DNA of 64,000 nt from the NCBI GenBank assembly GCA_017983465.1, contig JAGOBK010000008.1:1-64000 (forward strand). Reading direction: 5' to 3'. The position numbers and the translations under genes were made by a program. Origin of the DNA: Crocinitomicaceae bacterium. Lineage in GTDB: Bacteria; Bacteroidota; Bacteroidia; Flavobacteriales_D; Crocinitomicaceae. The notes under the pieces are model-generated. The model saw nothing but the letters and a program-made list of their open reading frames with translations. It had not been told where the DNA came from and made no database searches. This document shows, piece by piece, positions 27,924 through 38,169 of the stretch; the first letter of the stretch is position 1; every line of letters begins with the position of its first letter.

Positions 27924-28462
27924 TTGTCAGTTCTTTTTCCGGTGAATTGTCTTTTTGTAATGTCGATTCGGTCATCAACTGCTTCAACTAACTTGTCTTT
28001 CGCATAGATGAATTCGTCGCGTTCAAATTCCGTAGTAACGATTCTATCTGTTAAGAAAATCGCTTCTTTCGGACATGCTTCTTCGCAAAGTCCACAGAAA
28101 ATGCAACGCAACATGTTGATTTCGTAGCTAGAAGCATATTTCTCTTCGCGGTATAAATGTTCTTCACCTTTTACACGTTCAGCAGATGTCATGGTAATTG
28201 CTTCCGCTGGACATGCTACGGCACAAAGTCCACACGCTGTACAGTTTTCACGTCCTTGTTCATCTCTTTTTAATACGTGTTGTCCACGGTAAACTGGAGC
28301 GAATACACGAGTTTCTTCTGGATACTTGATCGTTTTACGACGACGAAGCATGTGTTTCATCGTTGTCATCATACCACCAACAATTGCTGGAATGTAGATT
28401 TTCTCCCATAAAGTCATGGGCTTGTCAGAAACGACTTTCTTTCTATTAGTTAAACTTTCCAT
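27920..28462 (-). CDS. nuoI: NADH-quinone oxidoreductase subunit I
   Basis: 180 residues. Two ferredoxin-type motifs bind the 4Fe-4S clusters N6a and N6b: CTACGLCAVACPAEAI near residue 80 and CIFCGLCEEACPKEAI near 122. The N-terminal region (AIVGGMMTTMKHMLRR) is the amphipathic membrane-contact helix. It passes electrons from NuoG to NuoB in the peripheral arm. Confidence 0.97.
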   Translation of the reverse strand: MESLTNRKKVVSDKPMTLWEKIYIPAIVGGMMTTMKHMLRRRKTIKYPEETRVFAPVYRGQHVLKRDEQGRENCTACGLCAVACPAEAITMTSAERVKGEEHLYREEKYASSYEINMLRCIFCGLCEEACPKEAIFLTDRIVTTEFERDEFIYAKDKLVEAVDDRIDITKRQFTGKRTDK

Positions 28463-28474
28463 TTTTTATTTCTT

Positions 28475-29503
28475 TTACATCCATCCTTGATTCCAAGCCA
28501 CAACAAGACCTGTAATCAACATGTTGACAATCGCAACAGGAATTAATACTTTCCATCCAAGGTGCATCAATTGATCAAAACGGAAGCGAGGAATGGTCCA
28601 ACGAATCCACATGATCACAAAGATGAACAAGAATATTTTCAATGCAAATGCAGCGATACTCAAAATCGCCAATGTATTTCCTGAGAAGGCGTCCATTCCT
28701 GGGAAGTTATATCCACCAAAGAATAATACCGCCATAATCGCCGAAGAAACGAACATAGATGTATATTCAGAGAATAAGTACAATCCTAATTTCATAGAAC
28801 TGTATTCCGTGTGGTATCCACCAATCAACTCAGATTCACATTCAGGTAAATCGAAAGGAGCACGGTTTAGTTCTGCAAGCGAAGTAATAAAGAAGATAAA
28901 GAAAGCAAGCGGTTGATAGAAAACGTTCCAATTCATTCCGTGCTGACTTTGAACGATGTCATTCAAACTTAAGCTTCCCGTTAACATCACAATTGTAATG
29001 GCAGAAATTCCCATTGCTAATTCGTAAGAAATCATTTGTGATGACGCACGAATCGCTCCGTAAAGCGAGTACTTGTTATTTGATGCCCATCCACCAATCA
29101 TGATTCCGTAAACTCCAATAGAAACTACTCCAAAAACAAATAGGATTCCAATGTTGAAGTCTGCCACTTGCAAACTGATATCACGTCCAAAAAGGTTCAA
29201 ATTTGTCCCCCAAGGAATCACCGAACTGGTAATTAACGCGGTAAACATAGAGATTCCAGGTCCAATGATGAATAACCATTTATCTGCTTTTGCTGGAATG
29301 AAATCCTCTTTTAAGAACATTTTCGTTCCATCGGCAATTGGTTGAAGGATTCCAAAGGGTCCAGCGCGATCCGGACCTACACGGTCTTGAATCCAAGCCG
29401 CTAATTTTCGTTCAAAATACGTTTGATATGCTGCTACTCCAAGTGAAATGAGGAAAAGCAATAATACCAAAGCTGATTTTTCTATGAGCATTGCTGTATC
29501 CAT
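28475..29503 (-). CDS. nuoH: NADH-quinone oxidoreductase subunit H
   Basis: 342 residues with about eight membrane segments. Conserved quinone-site sequence ERKLAAWIQDRVGPDRAGP and GILQPIADGTKMFLKED, then ELNRAPFDLPECESELIGG. NuoH joins the quinone cavity to the membrane arm. The ATG overlaps the nuoG stop by one base (TAATG). Confidence 0.97.
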   Translation of the reverse strand: MDTAMLIEKSALVLLLFLISLGVAAYQTYFERKLAAWIQDRVGPDRAGPFGILQPIADGTKMFLKEDFIPAKADKWLFIIGPGISMFTALITSSVIPWGTNLNLFGRDISLQVADFNIGILFVFGVVSIGVYGIMIGGWASNNKYSLYGAIRASSQMISYELAMGISAITIVMLTGSLSLNDIVQSQHGMNWNVFYQPLAFFIFFITSLAELNRAPFDLPECESELIGGYHTEYSSMKLGLYLFSEYTSMFVSSAIMAVLFFGGYNFPGMDAFSGNTLAILSIAAFALKIFLFIFVIMWIRWTIPRFRFDQLMHLGWKVLIPVAIVNMLITGLVVAWNQGWM

Positions 29504-30465
29504 TATCCAATTTTATTTAGTCCTTTATCAATTTTTGTAGCGTATTTCCCTTGAGAAATCACAGAGTGACGATCGATTTTGCGTGGACCAGTAATGTTCC
29601 AAGCGCTCGGGTCTTTTTTCTCAAAACGACAATCGTTACAAATCCATGCTGTTTTGTCTTCGATGTCTTCTACTTCACCGTATTTATCCTTGCGGGCAGT
29701 AACACGGTAAATTTCATTTCCAAACATCCAAACAACTGCTTTTCCTGAACATTTTGTACAAGCACATTCTGCTTCCATTGGTTTCAAGAACCAAACACGG
29801 CTTTTGAATCGGAACGTTTTGTCAGTCAATGCTCCAACTGGACAAACATCAATCATGTTTCCAGAGAAATCATTGTCTACTGCATTTTGAATATATGTAC
29901 TGATTTCTGCATGTTCTCCGCGGTGCATCACACCATGAACACGTTTGTCAGTCAGTTGATTCGCCACATGTACACAACGGTAACACAAAATGCAACGATT
30001 CATGTGCAATTTGATTTTGTTACCAATATCGATTGGATCAAAGGTTCTTCTTTCCTCACGGTAGCGTGTTTTAGCTGAACCATGTTCGTATCCTAAATCT
30101 TGAAGGTGACATTCTCCAGCTTGATCACAAATCGGACAATCCAAAGGATGGTTGATTAACAAAAACTCAACAACACCACCACGGTTATCGTGAACGCGTT
30201 GACTCGTTTTGTTTTTTACAATCATTCCGTCCATGACAGTTGTCGAGCATGAAGCCATTAATTTTGGCATTGGACGAGGGTCAGCAGTAGATCCTGCAGC
30301 AACCTCTACTAAACATGTTCTACATTTCCCTCCAGTTCCTGGAAGTTTGCTGTAATAACACATTGCAGGTGGAACTACTTCGCCACCAATTTGACGAGCG
30401 GCATTCAGAATCGATGTACCCGGTTCTACTTCTACTTCAATATCGTCAATCGTTACTTTAATCAT
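29503..30465 (-). CDS. nuoG: NADH-quinone oxidoreductase subunit G, short form
   Basis: 320 residues, against about 690-900 in typical NuoG: only the N-terminal iron-sulfur part is present. The 2Fe-2S motif (CYYSKLPGTGGKCRTC plus a later Cys), the His/Cys N5 site (HPLDCPICDQAGEC) and the N4 site (CILCYRCVHVANQ with CPVGAL) are intact. Two more CxxC pairs (CACTKC, CNDC) follow near residues 230-280, where the molybdopterin-like domain would begin; the rest of that domain is absent. I believe this short form is usual in many Bacteroidota. It overlaps nuoF by four bases and nuoH by one. Confidence 0.93.
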   Translation of the reverse strand: MIKVTIDDIEVEVEPGTSILNAARQIGGEVVPPAMCYYSKLPGTGGKCRTCLVEVAAGSTADPRPMPKLMASCSTTVMDGMIVKNKTSQRVHDNRGGVVEFLLINHPLDCPICDQAGECHLQDLGYEHGSAKTRYREERRTFDPIDIGNKIKLHMNRCILCYRCVHVANQLTDKRVHGVMHRGEHAEISTYIQNAVDNDFSGNMIDVCPVGALTDKTFRFKSRVWFLKPMEAECACTKCSGKAVVWMFGNEIYRVTARKDKYGEVEDIEDKTAWICNDCRFEKKDPSAWNITGPRKIDRHSVISQGKYATKIDKGLNKIG

Positions 30466-31817
30466 AGCGCTTTTATCTCTTCAACACGAGGTTGGATTAA
30501 ACCATAATTTCTTGTTTGTGCTTCCGCAGGATGCGTCACGTGCCATTCGAATTCCTCACGGAAATGACGAATAGCAGCAGCAACTGGCCATGCAGCAGCA
30601 TCACCTAATGGACAAATGGTATTTCCTTCAATTTTTTTATTGATTTCTTCCAATAGCGTAATGTCCTCCATTGTCCCATGTCCATTTTCTAAACGGTGCA
30701 ATACTTTCTCCATCCATCCTGTTCCTTCGCGACATGGTGAACATTGTCCACATGATTCATGCGCATAAAAACGAGCGAATGTATAGGTGTTTCGAACGAT
30801 GCATTGATCTTCATCAAACACAATGAATCCACCGGATCCAAGCATGGAACCAGAAGCAAATCCACCGTCAGCCAAACTTTCGTAGGTCATCAAACGATTT
30901 TCTCCAGCAGCTGTTTTAGTCACCAAATGTGCAGGTAAAATCGGAACGGATGATCCACCAGGAATACATGCTTTCAAACGTTTTCCATTCGCAATTCCAC
31001 GGCAATAATCATCACCGTAAATGAATTCCTCCACGGAAACACCCATTTCAATTTCGTAAACACCAGGACGAACCAAGTTTCCACTCGCTGAGATTAATTT
31101 TGTTCCAGTACTGCGTTCGATACCGATTTTCGCATATTCTTCACCACCGTTATTCACAATCGGAACAACTGCAGCAATCGTTTCTACGTTATTGACAACC
31201 GTTGGACAGCCCCAAAGTCCTTTGACCGCTGGGAATGGTGGTTTCATGCGTGGATTCCCACGTTTTCCTTCCAATGATTCTAAAAGGGCAGTTTCTTCAC
31301 CACAGATGTAAGCACCACCACCGGGAGCAACAACAAGGTCTAAGTCGTAACCTGATCCCATAATGTTTTTTCCAAGCATTCCGTTTGCACGGGCTTCAGC
31401 GATTGCTTTTTCCAATATGTGAAGGATGTACATGAATTCCCCTCTAATGTAGATGTAGGAAACATTTGCACCCAATGCGTAACTAGATGTAATCATTCCC
31501 TCAATCAATAAATGAGGAATTTTCTCCATCAAATAACGATCCTTAAATGTTCCAGGTTCTGATTCATCCGCATTACACACTAAATATCTTGGAACTCCTT
31601 CTGGTTTCGCTAAAAATGACCATTTCATCCCTGTAGGGAATCCAGCGCCACCACGACCACGAAGTCCTGATTTCTTTACTTCTTCGACTACCTCGTCCGG
31701 AGTCATTTTTTTCAAAGCTTTCTCCACAGATGCGTATCCACCGTTTTTGCGGTAGACATCAAATGTTTCGATGCCTGGAATATGTACGTTTTCGATAAGT
31801 AACTTTCTACCTGCCAT
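30462..31817 (-). CDS. nuoF: NADH-quinone oxidoreductase subunit F
   Basis: 451 residues, the NADH-oxidising subunit. NADH site GLRGRGGAGFPTGMKW, FMN region YLVCNADESEPGTFKDR, and the 4Fe-4S N3 ligands in ESCGQCSPCREG with NTICPLGDAAAWP. Length is normal. It takes a hydride from NADH on FMN and passes electrons to the cluster chain. Confidence 0.97.
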   Translation of the reverse strand: MAGRKLLIENVHIPGIETFDVYRKNGGYASVEKALKKMTPDEVVEEVKKSGLRGRGGAGFPTGMKWSFLAKPEGVPRYLVCNADESEPGTFKDRYLMEKIPHLLIEGMITSSYALGANVSYIYIRGEFMYILHILEKAIAEARANGMLGKNIMGSGYDLDLVVAPGGGAYICGEETALLESLEGKRGNPRMKPPFPAVKGLWGCPTVVNNVETIAAVVPIVNNGGEEYAKIGIERSTGTKLISASGNLVRPGVYEIEMGVSVEEFIYGDDYCRGIANGKRLKACIPGGSSVPILPAHLVTKTAAGENRLMTYESLADGGFASGSMLGSGGFIVFDEDQCIVRNTYTFARFYAHESCGQCSPCREGTGWMEKVLHRLENGHGTMEDITLLEEINKKIEGNTICPLGDAAAWPVAAAIRHFREEFEWHVTHPAEAQTRNYGLIQPRVEEIKAL

Positions 31818-31823
31818 AATTCC

Positions 31824-32363
31824 TTAATTTACAAATGAAGCTGCACGATACGCCTCAATGATTTCGTCTACTTTTTCTTTTGTCAAATGTTCATGAAACT
31901 TATATTGACATTGCAATACAGGTGCATAACCACATGCGCCAAGACATTCTGCTGTTTTCAAGGTAAACATGCCGTCAGCGGTTGTTCCACCAACTTTCAC
32001 GTTCAATTTTTCCTCGATGTACGCAATGATGTCATCGCTACCTACAATCATACATGGTCCCGTTCGACAAACTTCGAAAACATAATTTCCAACCGGATTC
32101 AAGTGAAACATCGTATAAAACGAAGCAACCTCGTATACCTCAATCGGTTGAATGTTTAATATTTCTGCAACTGTATTCATTGCAGGAACACTTGTCCAAC
32201 CATAATTAGTTTGAACAATGTGTAAAATTCGAATCAAGGCACTTTTTGATTTCCCTTCAGGAAACATAGCGATTACCGAATTGATTTCAGCAATCATTTC
32301 TGCACTGAAAACAATAGGAGTGGAGTCTTGAGTAATTGGACTTTCTATCTTCATATTATGCAT
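31824..32363 (-). CDS. nuoE: NADH-quinone oxidoreductase subunit E
   Basis: 179 residues, thioredoxin-like 2Fe-2S subunit (cluster N1a). The four Cys ligands are in CRTGPC and ECLGACGYAP. The N-terminal helical part has the usual YGWTSVPAM and EVASFYTMF. Two ATG codons are possible: 32363 overlaps the nuoD stop by 8 bases, while 32354 (MKIES) does not overlap. Confidence 0.96.
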   Translation of the reverse strand: MHNMKIESPITQDSTPIVFSAEMIAEINSVIAMFPEGKSKSALIRILHIVQTNYGWTSVPAMNTVAEILNIQPIEVYEVASFYTMFHLNPVGNYVFEVCRTGPCMIVGSDDIIAYIEEKLNVKVGGTTADGMFTLKTAECLGACGYAPVLQCQYKFHEHLTKEKVDEIIEAYRAASFVN

Positions 32364-33573
32364 CTAATTCACCTGCAATAACGTTCATGCTACTTAGCGT
32401 CAGAACGGCATCACTAATAGACATACCAGAAATCATTTCAGGGTATGCTTGGTAATAAATAAAACAAGGTCTTCTAAATTGTAAACGATATGGCGTTCGT
32501 CCACCGTCGCTGATTAGGTAAAATCCTAATTCTCCATTTCCACCTTCTACAGAGTGATAAACCTCGCCTGGAGGAATTTCTGTTTCTCCCATGACAATCT
32601 TGAAATGGTAGATTAAGGCTTCCATGTTGTTGTATACATCCGCTTTTTCAGGAAGGTAGAAGTCAGGTAAATCTGCTTTGTACGATCCTTCGGGAAGGTT
32701 TTTGTATGCTTGTTCAATAATGCGAACACTTTGACGAATTTCTTCTTGACGTACCATGAAACGATCATACGTATCTCCATTTACTCCAACAGGAATAATG
32801 AAGTCGAAATCTTCGTAAGAAGAATACGGATGCATCGCACGAACATCGTAATCCACACCGGTTGCTCTTAAGTTTGGACCAGAGAATGAATACGCAAGCG
32901 CTCGTTCTGCTGAGATTGGTCCAGCTCCTTTTGTACGATCCATGAAGATTCGGTTACGTGCCAACATCGAATCGAACTCTTCAAAAGCTTTTGGAAACGT
33001 TTTCAAGAAGGACTGCAATTTCGTATGAAAAGCAGGAGTGAAATCACGTTCGAATCCACCAATGCGTCCAATGTTTGTTGTCAAACGAGCACCACAAATC
33101 TCTTCGTACAACTCGTAAATTTTCTCACGTTCTGTAAATGGATAAAAGAAACTTGTTAAAGCTCCAGCATCCACACCAATCACGGAGTTACAAATCAAGT
33201 GATCCGCAATACGCGCCAATTCCATGATGATCACACGCATGTATTGCACACGTTTTGGAATCTCTGCACCAATTAATTTCTCAACGGTCATTTCCCAACC
33301 CATGTTATTAATAGGGGAGGAGCAATAGTTCAATCGATCCGTAATCGGTGTAATTTGATTGTATGGACGACGTTCCGAAAGTTTCTCAAATGCACGGTGT
33401 ATGTATCCAACCGTTTGTTCCGATGAGATAATTTTCTCCCCGTCAACTTTCAATACATTTTGAAAAATACCGTGTGTTGAAGGGTGAGTTGGACCAAAGT
33501 TAATGGTTGCAATGTTTCCGTCTATCGTTTCCGACGATTGTGCGAAAGCTTCTTTTGTTTTTAGTTCACTCAT
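32356..33573 (-). CDS. nuoD: NADH-quinone oxidoreductase subunit D
   Basis: 405 residues. NuoD forms the quinone-binding site with NuoB. Conserved sequence: NFGPTHPSTHGIFQNVLKV, VGYIHRAFEK, DRLNYCSSPINNMGW, and GEVYHSVEGGNGELGFYL. NuoC and NuoD are separate genes here, unlike the fused form in Escherichia coli. Confidence 0.97.
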   Translation of the reverse strand: MSELKTKEAFAQSSETIDGNIATINFGPTHPSTHGIFQNVLKVDGEKIISSEQTVGYIHRAFEKLSERRPYNQITPITDRLNYCSSPINNMGWEMTVEKLIGAEIPKRVQYMRVIIMELARIADHLICNSVIGVDAGALTSFFYPFTEREKIYELYEEICGARLTTNIGRIGGFERDFTPAFHTKLQSFLKTFPKAFEEFDSMLARNRIFMDRTKGAGPISAERALAYSFSGPNLRATGVDYDVRAMHPYSSYEDFDFIIPVGVNGDTYDRFMVRQEEIRQSVRIIEQAYKNLPEGSYKADLPDFYLPEKADVYNNMEALIYHFKIVMGETEIPPGEVYHSVEGGNGELGFYLISDGGRTPYRLQFRRPCFIYYQAYPEMISGMSISDAVLTLSSMNVIAGELDA

Positions 33574-33575
33574 CT

Positions 33576-34091
33576 TTATTGGTTATTACGTCCAAAATAG
33601 CGATCATCTTTATCTTCACGGGTATCATCCTCCAAAGCATATTCTTTACGCATTGGGAAATAGTCCATGCTGTCTTCGTTCAAAATGCGACGCATGTCCG
33701 GATGTCCAATAAACTCAACTCCAAAAAAGTCGTAGGATTCTCTTTCCATCCAATTCGCACCTGGAAAAATGTCCACCAAAGAGGCGATGGATACATTTTC
33801 TTTCGGTAAATAGCATTTGATTCGAAGTCTAAATAAGTTCTTCCAACTGTGAAGTTGATATACGACAGCAAACTCACGTCCAGCATCTTCTGGATAATGA
33901 ACAGCTGCGATATTTGTTAAGTAGTTCACACTTAATGTCTCATGGTTTTTCAACCATTCGATGATTTCATGTCCTTTCGCTGCCGTTACCTCTATAGATA
34001 ATAGTCCATATGGTTCTTCATGAAACAACACATCGTTGGGGAAAGCTCCTTGAATCAAGTTCAAGATGGCTTCATTATTCAGCTTTTCCAT
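33576..34091 (-). CDS. nuoC: NADH-quinone oxidoreductase subunit C
   Basis: 171 residues. The family signature [19 protein letters not shown] (ERE-like, near residue 125) is present and the C-terminus matches ([11 protein letters not shown]). The start overlaps the nuoB stop by 17 bases. Confidence 0.96.
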   Translation of the reverse strand: MEKLNNEAILNLIQGAFPNDVLFHEEPYGLLSIEVTAAKGHEIIEWLKNHETLSVNYLTNIAAVHYPEDAGREFAVVYQLHSWKNLFRLRIKCYLPKENVSIASLVDIFPGANWMERESYDFFGVEFIGHPDMRRILNEDSMDYFPMRKEYALEDDTREDKDDRYFGRNNQ

Positions 34092-34629
34092 CTTCGATTT
34101 CTATGTTATAGTTTTGCATCAAGTGTTTGTATTCGTCACTGTAACGACGACGATTCGATTCGTTTTTCACTAATTCGTGAATGTTCATCACACCATCAAT
34201 AATTTGTTCTGGTCTTGGTGGACATCCAGGAACATAAACGTCAACAGGAATGATGCGATCAATTCCCTGAAGAACGCTGTATGTATCGAAAATACCTCCA
34301 GAGCAAGCACACGCACCAACGGAAAGAACCCATTTAGGTTCGGACATTTGTTCGTATACTTTTTTCAATACCGGTCCTAATTTCTTAGAAATGGTACCTG
34401 CTACAATCAATAAATCCGCTTGACGCGGAGAGAAGGACATACGTTCCATACCGAAACGAGATAAGTCATAAGCACTACCCATCGTTGCCATGAATTCAAT
34501 TCCACAACATGATGTTGCAAATGGTAGTGGCCAAACTGAATTTGCACGTGCAAGTCCAATGGCTTTGTCCAATGTCGTCAACTGATAACCTTCACCGTTG
34601 ATGACTTCTACGTCGTCTATTTTTCCCAT
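34075..34629 (-). CDS. nuoB: NADH-quinone oxidoreductase subunit B
   Basis: 184 residues. It carries the terminal 4Fe-4S cluster N2. The tandem Cys ligands are in TSCCGIEFM, with the others in [11 protein letters not shown] and [13 protein letters not shown]. The ATG overlaps the nuoA stop by 13 bases. Confidence 0.97.
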   Translation of the reverse strand: MGKIDDVEVINGEGYQLTTLDKAIGLARANSVWPLPFATSCCGIEFMATMGSAYDLSRFGMERMSFSPRQADLLIVAGTISKKLGPVLKKVYEQMSEPKWVLSVGACACSGGIFDTYSVLQGIDRIIPVDVYVPGCPPRPEQIIDGVMNIHELVKNESNRRRYSDEYKHLMQNYNIEIEDGKAE

Positions 34630-34991
34630 TCTAAAGCACCTTTAAGTCTAATGTATAAGAATCCAACTAGGAAGAACCCAACGAACATGATTAATGCGAG
34701 TAAGCCCTCCATTTTTAATTCGTAAAAATTAACCGCGTACGGATAAAAGAAAATGACCTCCACATCGAATAATACAAAGAGGATGGCTGTCATAAAATAC
34801 CTTACCGATACTGGAAAACGCGCATTACCCTCTGCTTCAATACCACATTCGAAGTTTTCATCCTTTCGGTCAGAATTGATACGGGGTGTTAATTTGTGCG
34901 TTACCACTAACGTAAAAATCACAAATGCAGCAGCAACCACTATTTGTAATAAAAGCGGAATGTAATTGGCGCTTGTAGAAATTTCTTGCAT
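34617..34991 (-). CDS. nuoA: NADH-quinone oxidoreductase subunit A
   Basis: 124 residues, three membrane segments. Conserved loop [20 protein letters not shown] and [13 protein letters not shown] with acidic residues in the membrane. First gene of the 14-gene complex I operon, with a promoter-like element about 70 bases upstream. Confidence 0.96.
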   Translation of the reverse strand: MQEISTSANYIPLLLQIVVAAAFVIFTLVVTHKLTPRINSDRKDENFECGIEAEGNARFPVSVRYFMTAILFVLFDVEVIFFYPYAVNFYELKMEGLLALIMFVGFFLVGFLYIRLKGALEWEK

Positions 34992-35059
34992 AGGAACTGT
35001 TTTTGTCCGGTTCTGTCTTTACCAACAAACATATCAAAAATAGGTTTTGTAAAGCGACA

Positions 35060-35067
35060 CAAATTTA
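35060..35067 (-). promoter_or_regulatory. Probable nuo operon promoter (-7 element TAAATTTG)
   Basis: Minus-strand TAAATTTG fits TAnnTTTG. It lies 69 bases before the nuoA ATG. A TTG-containing stretch about 22 bases further upstream could be the -33 element. The predicted leader is about 60 bases. Confidence 0.5.
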
Positions 35068-35110
35068 CCTTTTCATTTCAATTCCCCAATGAAAATGTGG
35101 ATAAAAAGGC

Positions 35111-35143
35111 AAAAAAAAAGAGCCTCCGTTTGAAGAAGGCTCT
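35111..35143 (-). terminator. Rho-independent terminator of the gene at 35172-36017
   Basis: On the minus strand AGAGCCT pairs with AGGCTCT (7 bp, 11-base loop) followed by nine T. It lies about 30 bases past the stop at 35172 and upstream of the nuo promoter. Confidence 0.9.
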
Positions 35144-35171
35144 AATTTAGAATCATTATAACTTATTCTGA

Positions 35172-36017
35172 CTATAATTTTACGCGTAGTCCAACTGCTG
35201 AACTTATTCCTGGACTAAAAGTTGTTCCAATTCCATTGATGGAATTTATGTTCAAACTAGGTCTCGATTCAGCATACAAATGGAAAGGCATCCAGAACTC
35301 ACGTTTTTTACCAATACAAAAGTCAACTCCTAATGGAATATATAATGAACCACCCATAGAATTTTTGTTCTGGAATGTTTCACTTTTTCCTGATTCATTA
35401 TGATAACCTCCTGTGTTACTACTTATACTAGATGACTCCCAATATCTAAGAGAGGTTGTTGCACGATAACTCATTCCAACGGAAGCTCCTAATCCTGCGT
35501 GTAACGACCAACGTTTTTCAGGAAACATGCGGAAAATCATTGCGCCGTCTAAACGGATTTGTTGATTTGAATAATTCATGTCATAGGACTTTGAATGACT
35601 TGAGTCTAGGAAGGTTTGTTGACCAGTTTGTGACGAAGTCAACGTGTCATAAGGAGCAGATTCGTAAAATGAACCATGCGCAGACAATAATGAGTAATTA
35701 CTTACATGCGTCACGCCTACACGAAAGGTGATTTTCGGCATTTTAGCACACTGTAAGCCTAATTGTAGACTAGTAGAGTTTGAACCGGAATTGAATCCAA
35801 ATCCATTGAAATACATGTGTTTATAAGGATTTAATTGACTTAGGTCCATTCCGAGAATGGCTGAATTTGGAGCCAGTTTAGCGAAGTCAGTCAAGGTTCC
35901 GTCTTGTGTTCCCATTGAACCAGATCCACTGGAGATAAGGATTTCACTAATTTTCAAGTTTTGAGAAAAGGCAGCTGTGCTTAATGCTAACGCTGCAAGT
36001 AGGGTCACTTTTTTCAT
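35172..36017 (-). CDS. Predicted outer-membrane beta-barrel protein, unknown function
   Basis: 281 residues. Signal peptide (KKVTLLAALALSTAAFSQ). The sequence alternates as in a small outer-membrane barrel (ITFRVGVTHVSNYSL, WSLHAGLGASVGMSYR, GSLYIPLGVDFCIGK, LHLYAESRPSLNI-like), ending SAVGLRVKL with the hydrophobic last residues typical for BAM recognition. A Ser/Gly-rich stretch follows the signal. I do not recognise a specific family. It stands alone, with its own terminator. Confidence 0.8.
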   Translation of the reverse strand: MKKVTLLAALALSTAAFSQNLKISEILISSGSGSMGTQDGTLTDFAKLAPNSAILGMDLSQLNPYKHMYFNGFGFNSGSNSTSLQLGLQCAKMPKITFRVGVTHVSNYSLLSAHGSFYESAPYDTLTSSQTGQQTFLDSSHSKSYDMNYSNQQIRLDGAMIFRMFPEKRWSLHAGLGASVGMSYRATTSLRYWESSSISSNTGGYHNESGKSETFQNKNSMGGSLYIPLGVDFCIGKKREFWMPFHLYAESRPSLNINSINGIGTTFSPGISSAVGLRVKL

Positions 36018-36054
36018 TTTGTTGTTGTTTAAATGTACGGCTAAAACGTATTTT

Positions 36055-38031
36055 CTATTTTTTTATTTGAATCATGGACGTTTTTCTTTGTCCATCCGTA
36101 AGGATAACACTGAAAATATAGGTTCCGTCGGACAAGTCGTTTAGACGAAATAGTCCCTCTTTTGTTACCTTTTGTACTAAAATAAATCTTCCGGCTTGAT
36201 CTAAAATCTCGAAAGAATGCGCGTTAACTGGCATATTTTGAACCGTAAATTCTCCATTGCTTGGATTCGGGTAAATATGCATGTTTTTCACTTCCAAACT
36301 GGACTCCATTCCTACGTTCAGATTAGGATCCTCGGTAATACTACCCACTTTGTTGATGATCCAGTTTTTAGGATCAATGCCAATCGATCCGGTTAAAGTT
36401 CCTATGTTGTAAATGCTGAATTGCTCGGTGTTGGAGTTGATGTTAAAACGAATGATGGTGTCCGCAAGTCCTTGACGGATGAAGCGTAAATCAATGTCGT
36501 TGGTAAAAGTCGGCGTCACTTGCGACATGGAAGTAGTGTGCGAAATTTCGATGGCAACGTCATTTCCGGTCTGATTCCATTTCACGGAATAGGTTGGATA
36601 CCCTTCGCCAAAATACCATTGATTGAAAAATGGTGTTAAATCCAATCCTGTAAAATTCTCCATGAAATTTTTGAAGGCAATTCCTGTTGCTGTGCTGTCC
36701 TGGAATGCTACTTGAAAAGCACGCAAGCCCTCAAAGAATAGAACGTCGTTGTTGATTTCATAACGCAATGAATGAATAATTCCTGATCCTTTGTCATAAG
36801 TTAAGCGCCCACTGAAAATGCGACTTTCGTTCAAGCTGTCAAGGACCCACACACTGCCGCCTGCTTGATTCATGACGCTGTTGTGAACTTGCTGCATGAA
36901 CGGACCTTGTTCGCCTGGATAAAGGTTTTCCAACATTAAATATTCACTGTAAGATGCAAATCCTTCGTTGATCCAGATGTCACACCAAGATGCACAAGTT
37001 ACGTTGTCTCCCCACCATTGATGAGCCAGTTCATGTGAGGTCAATGTTTTTTCGAAAAATCCTTGTGTGGTCATGGTTTGATGTTCCATTCCTCCGGAAA
37101 TCGGCGCCATGCAGTGTCCATATTTCTCATCTTCAAACGGATAAGGCCCATACAAATCATAGTACAATTCGATAAAGTCTGCTGTCTCGTCGATCTCCGC
37201 TTGAAAGTTAGGTAAGGTTGCTGGATTATCATAAATGTAATTTTGAATCAAAATTGGATTCGGAGCTCCAACTGGATTTGCATAAACATTGTATTCCACA
37301 TACTTCGCCACTGAGACAGAAATCAAGTAATAATCGATGGGATGTCTGTGTTTCCAGTCGTAACGCGTTTGACCGTTTCCGATCGGAGTAACATGCTCCA
37401 AAATTCCGTTAGATCCAGCTTTACAAGTGTCCGGAACGGTAATGGAAACCGCACAAGAATCTGCTTTATCCGTTAAACTTTGTTTACACGGAAACCATTC
37501 AAATGCTGAAAAAGGTTCAGACAAGGACCACACGACCTTATTTCCCCAGGATGGTGAAGCCGCAGCGGTCATTCCACTTCCTCCGAGTGGATTCGTCTGT
37601 GCTGTAGGTGGAGTTCCGTTGTAATCTACCTCGATGACAAAGTATTGGTTCGCCAGTGCATTCACTGGGACTTTAACCGCGCTCGCTACTCGAGAATAGC
37701 CAACTGACTGACCGTTAACTCGTATTTGGGTAATAGTTAAAGTAGAGAATAATTCAAATAGAGCGCTATCCAAAGCTTGTTTTGCTTTCGCGTGAATACT
37801 TCCGGTGCCACTTAAATTGGTGGAGATATTCGTCATGCTGAGATCCAATTGGTAAAAATGGACATCGTATTTTTCCGTTTCAGCAATTTGACCAACATTC
37901 AATGTGGCACTCTTCACCTGATGAGTTCGATGGTCTCTTTTTGCGCAATGAATGGCGGACTCCTGTCCAAAAGAGATACTGCATAGAAGAAATAGGAATG
38001 GCAGTAACAATGTGCTTTGTTTCATTTTCAT
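36055..38031 (-). CDS. Secreted M1-family metallopeptidase with T9SS sorting domain
   Basis: 658 residues from the ATG at 38031; a GTG three codons upstream is also in frame. Signal peptide (LLLPFLFLLCSISFGQ). The M1 zinc site is complete: HELAHQWWGD with the third ligand Glu in WINEGFASY, 18 residues after the second His, and the substrate-binding exopeptidase-like motif SGGMEHQTM about 30 residues earlier. The N-terminal beta domain is present, but the usual C-terminal HEAT-like domain is absent. Instead, residues from about 585 form a T9SS sorting domain (HIYPNPSNGEFTV, DGTYIFSV). It probably cleaves peptides outside the cell to supply amino acids. Confidence 0.93.
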   Translation of the reverse strand: MKMKQSTLLLPFLFLLCSISFGQESAIHCAKRDHRTHQVKSATLNVGQIAETEKYDVHFYQLDLSMTNISTNLSGTGSIHAKAKQALDSALFELFSTLTITQIRVNGQSVGYSRVASAVKVPVNALANQYFVIEVDYNGTPPTAQTNPLGGSGMTAAASPSWGNKVVWSLSEPFSAFEWFPCKQSLTDKADSCAVSITVPDTCKAGSNGILEHVTPIGNGQTRYDWKHRHPIDYYLISVSVAKYVEYNVYANPVGAPNPILIQNYIYDNPATLPNFQAEIDETADFIELYYDLYGPYPFEDEKYGHCMAPISGGMEHQTMTTQGFFEKTLTSHELAHQWWGDNVTCASWCDIWINEGFASYSEYLMLENLYPGEQGPFMQQVHNSVMNQAGGSVWVLDSLNESRIFSGRLTYDKGSGIIHSLRYEINNDVLFFEGLRAFQVAFQDSTATGIAFKNFMENFTGLDLTPFFNQWYFGEGYPTYSVKWNQTGNDVAIEISHTTSMSQVTPTFTNDIDLRFIRQGLADTIIRFNINSNTEQFSIYNIGTLTGSIGIDPKNWIINKVGSITEDPNLNVGMESSLEVKNMHIYPNPSNGEFTVQNMPVNAHSFEILDQAGRFILVQKVTKEGLFRLNDLSDGTYIFSVILTDGQRKTSMIQIKK

Positions 38032-38169
38032 AATTTTCACTAAAATTAATTGAAATTCGCTAGGTCAAACACGATGGAGACAGATTTCTTATTCCGTTTA
38101 GAAGCTTCAGTATTGTGTTAAATAGGTGTTAATTCGAACAATGAATGTATCAATCCTTTAGAATTGATG

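Noticed and set aside
28593..29345. Plus-strand ORFs opposite nuoH
   Set aside because: They are shadows of conserved membrane-protein sequence.
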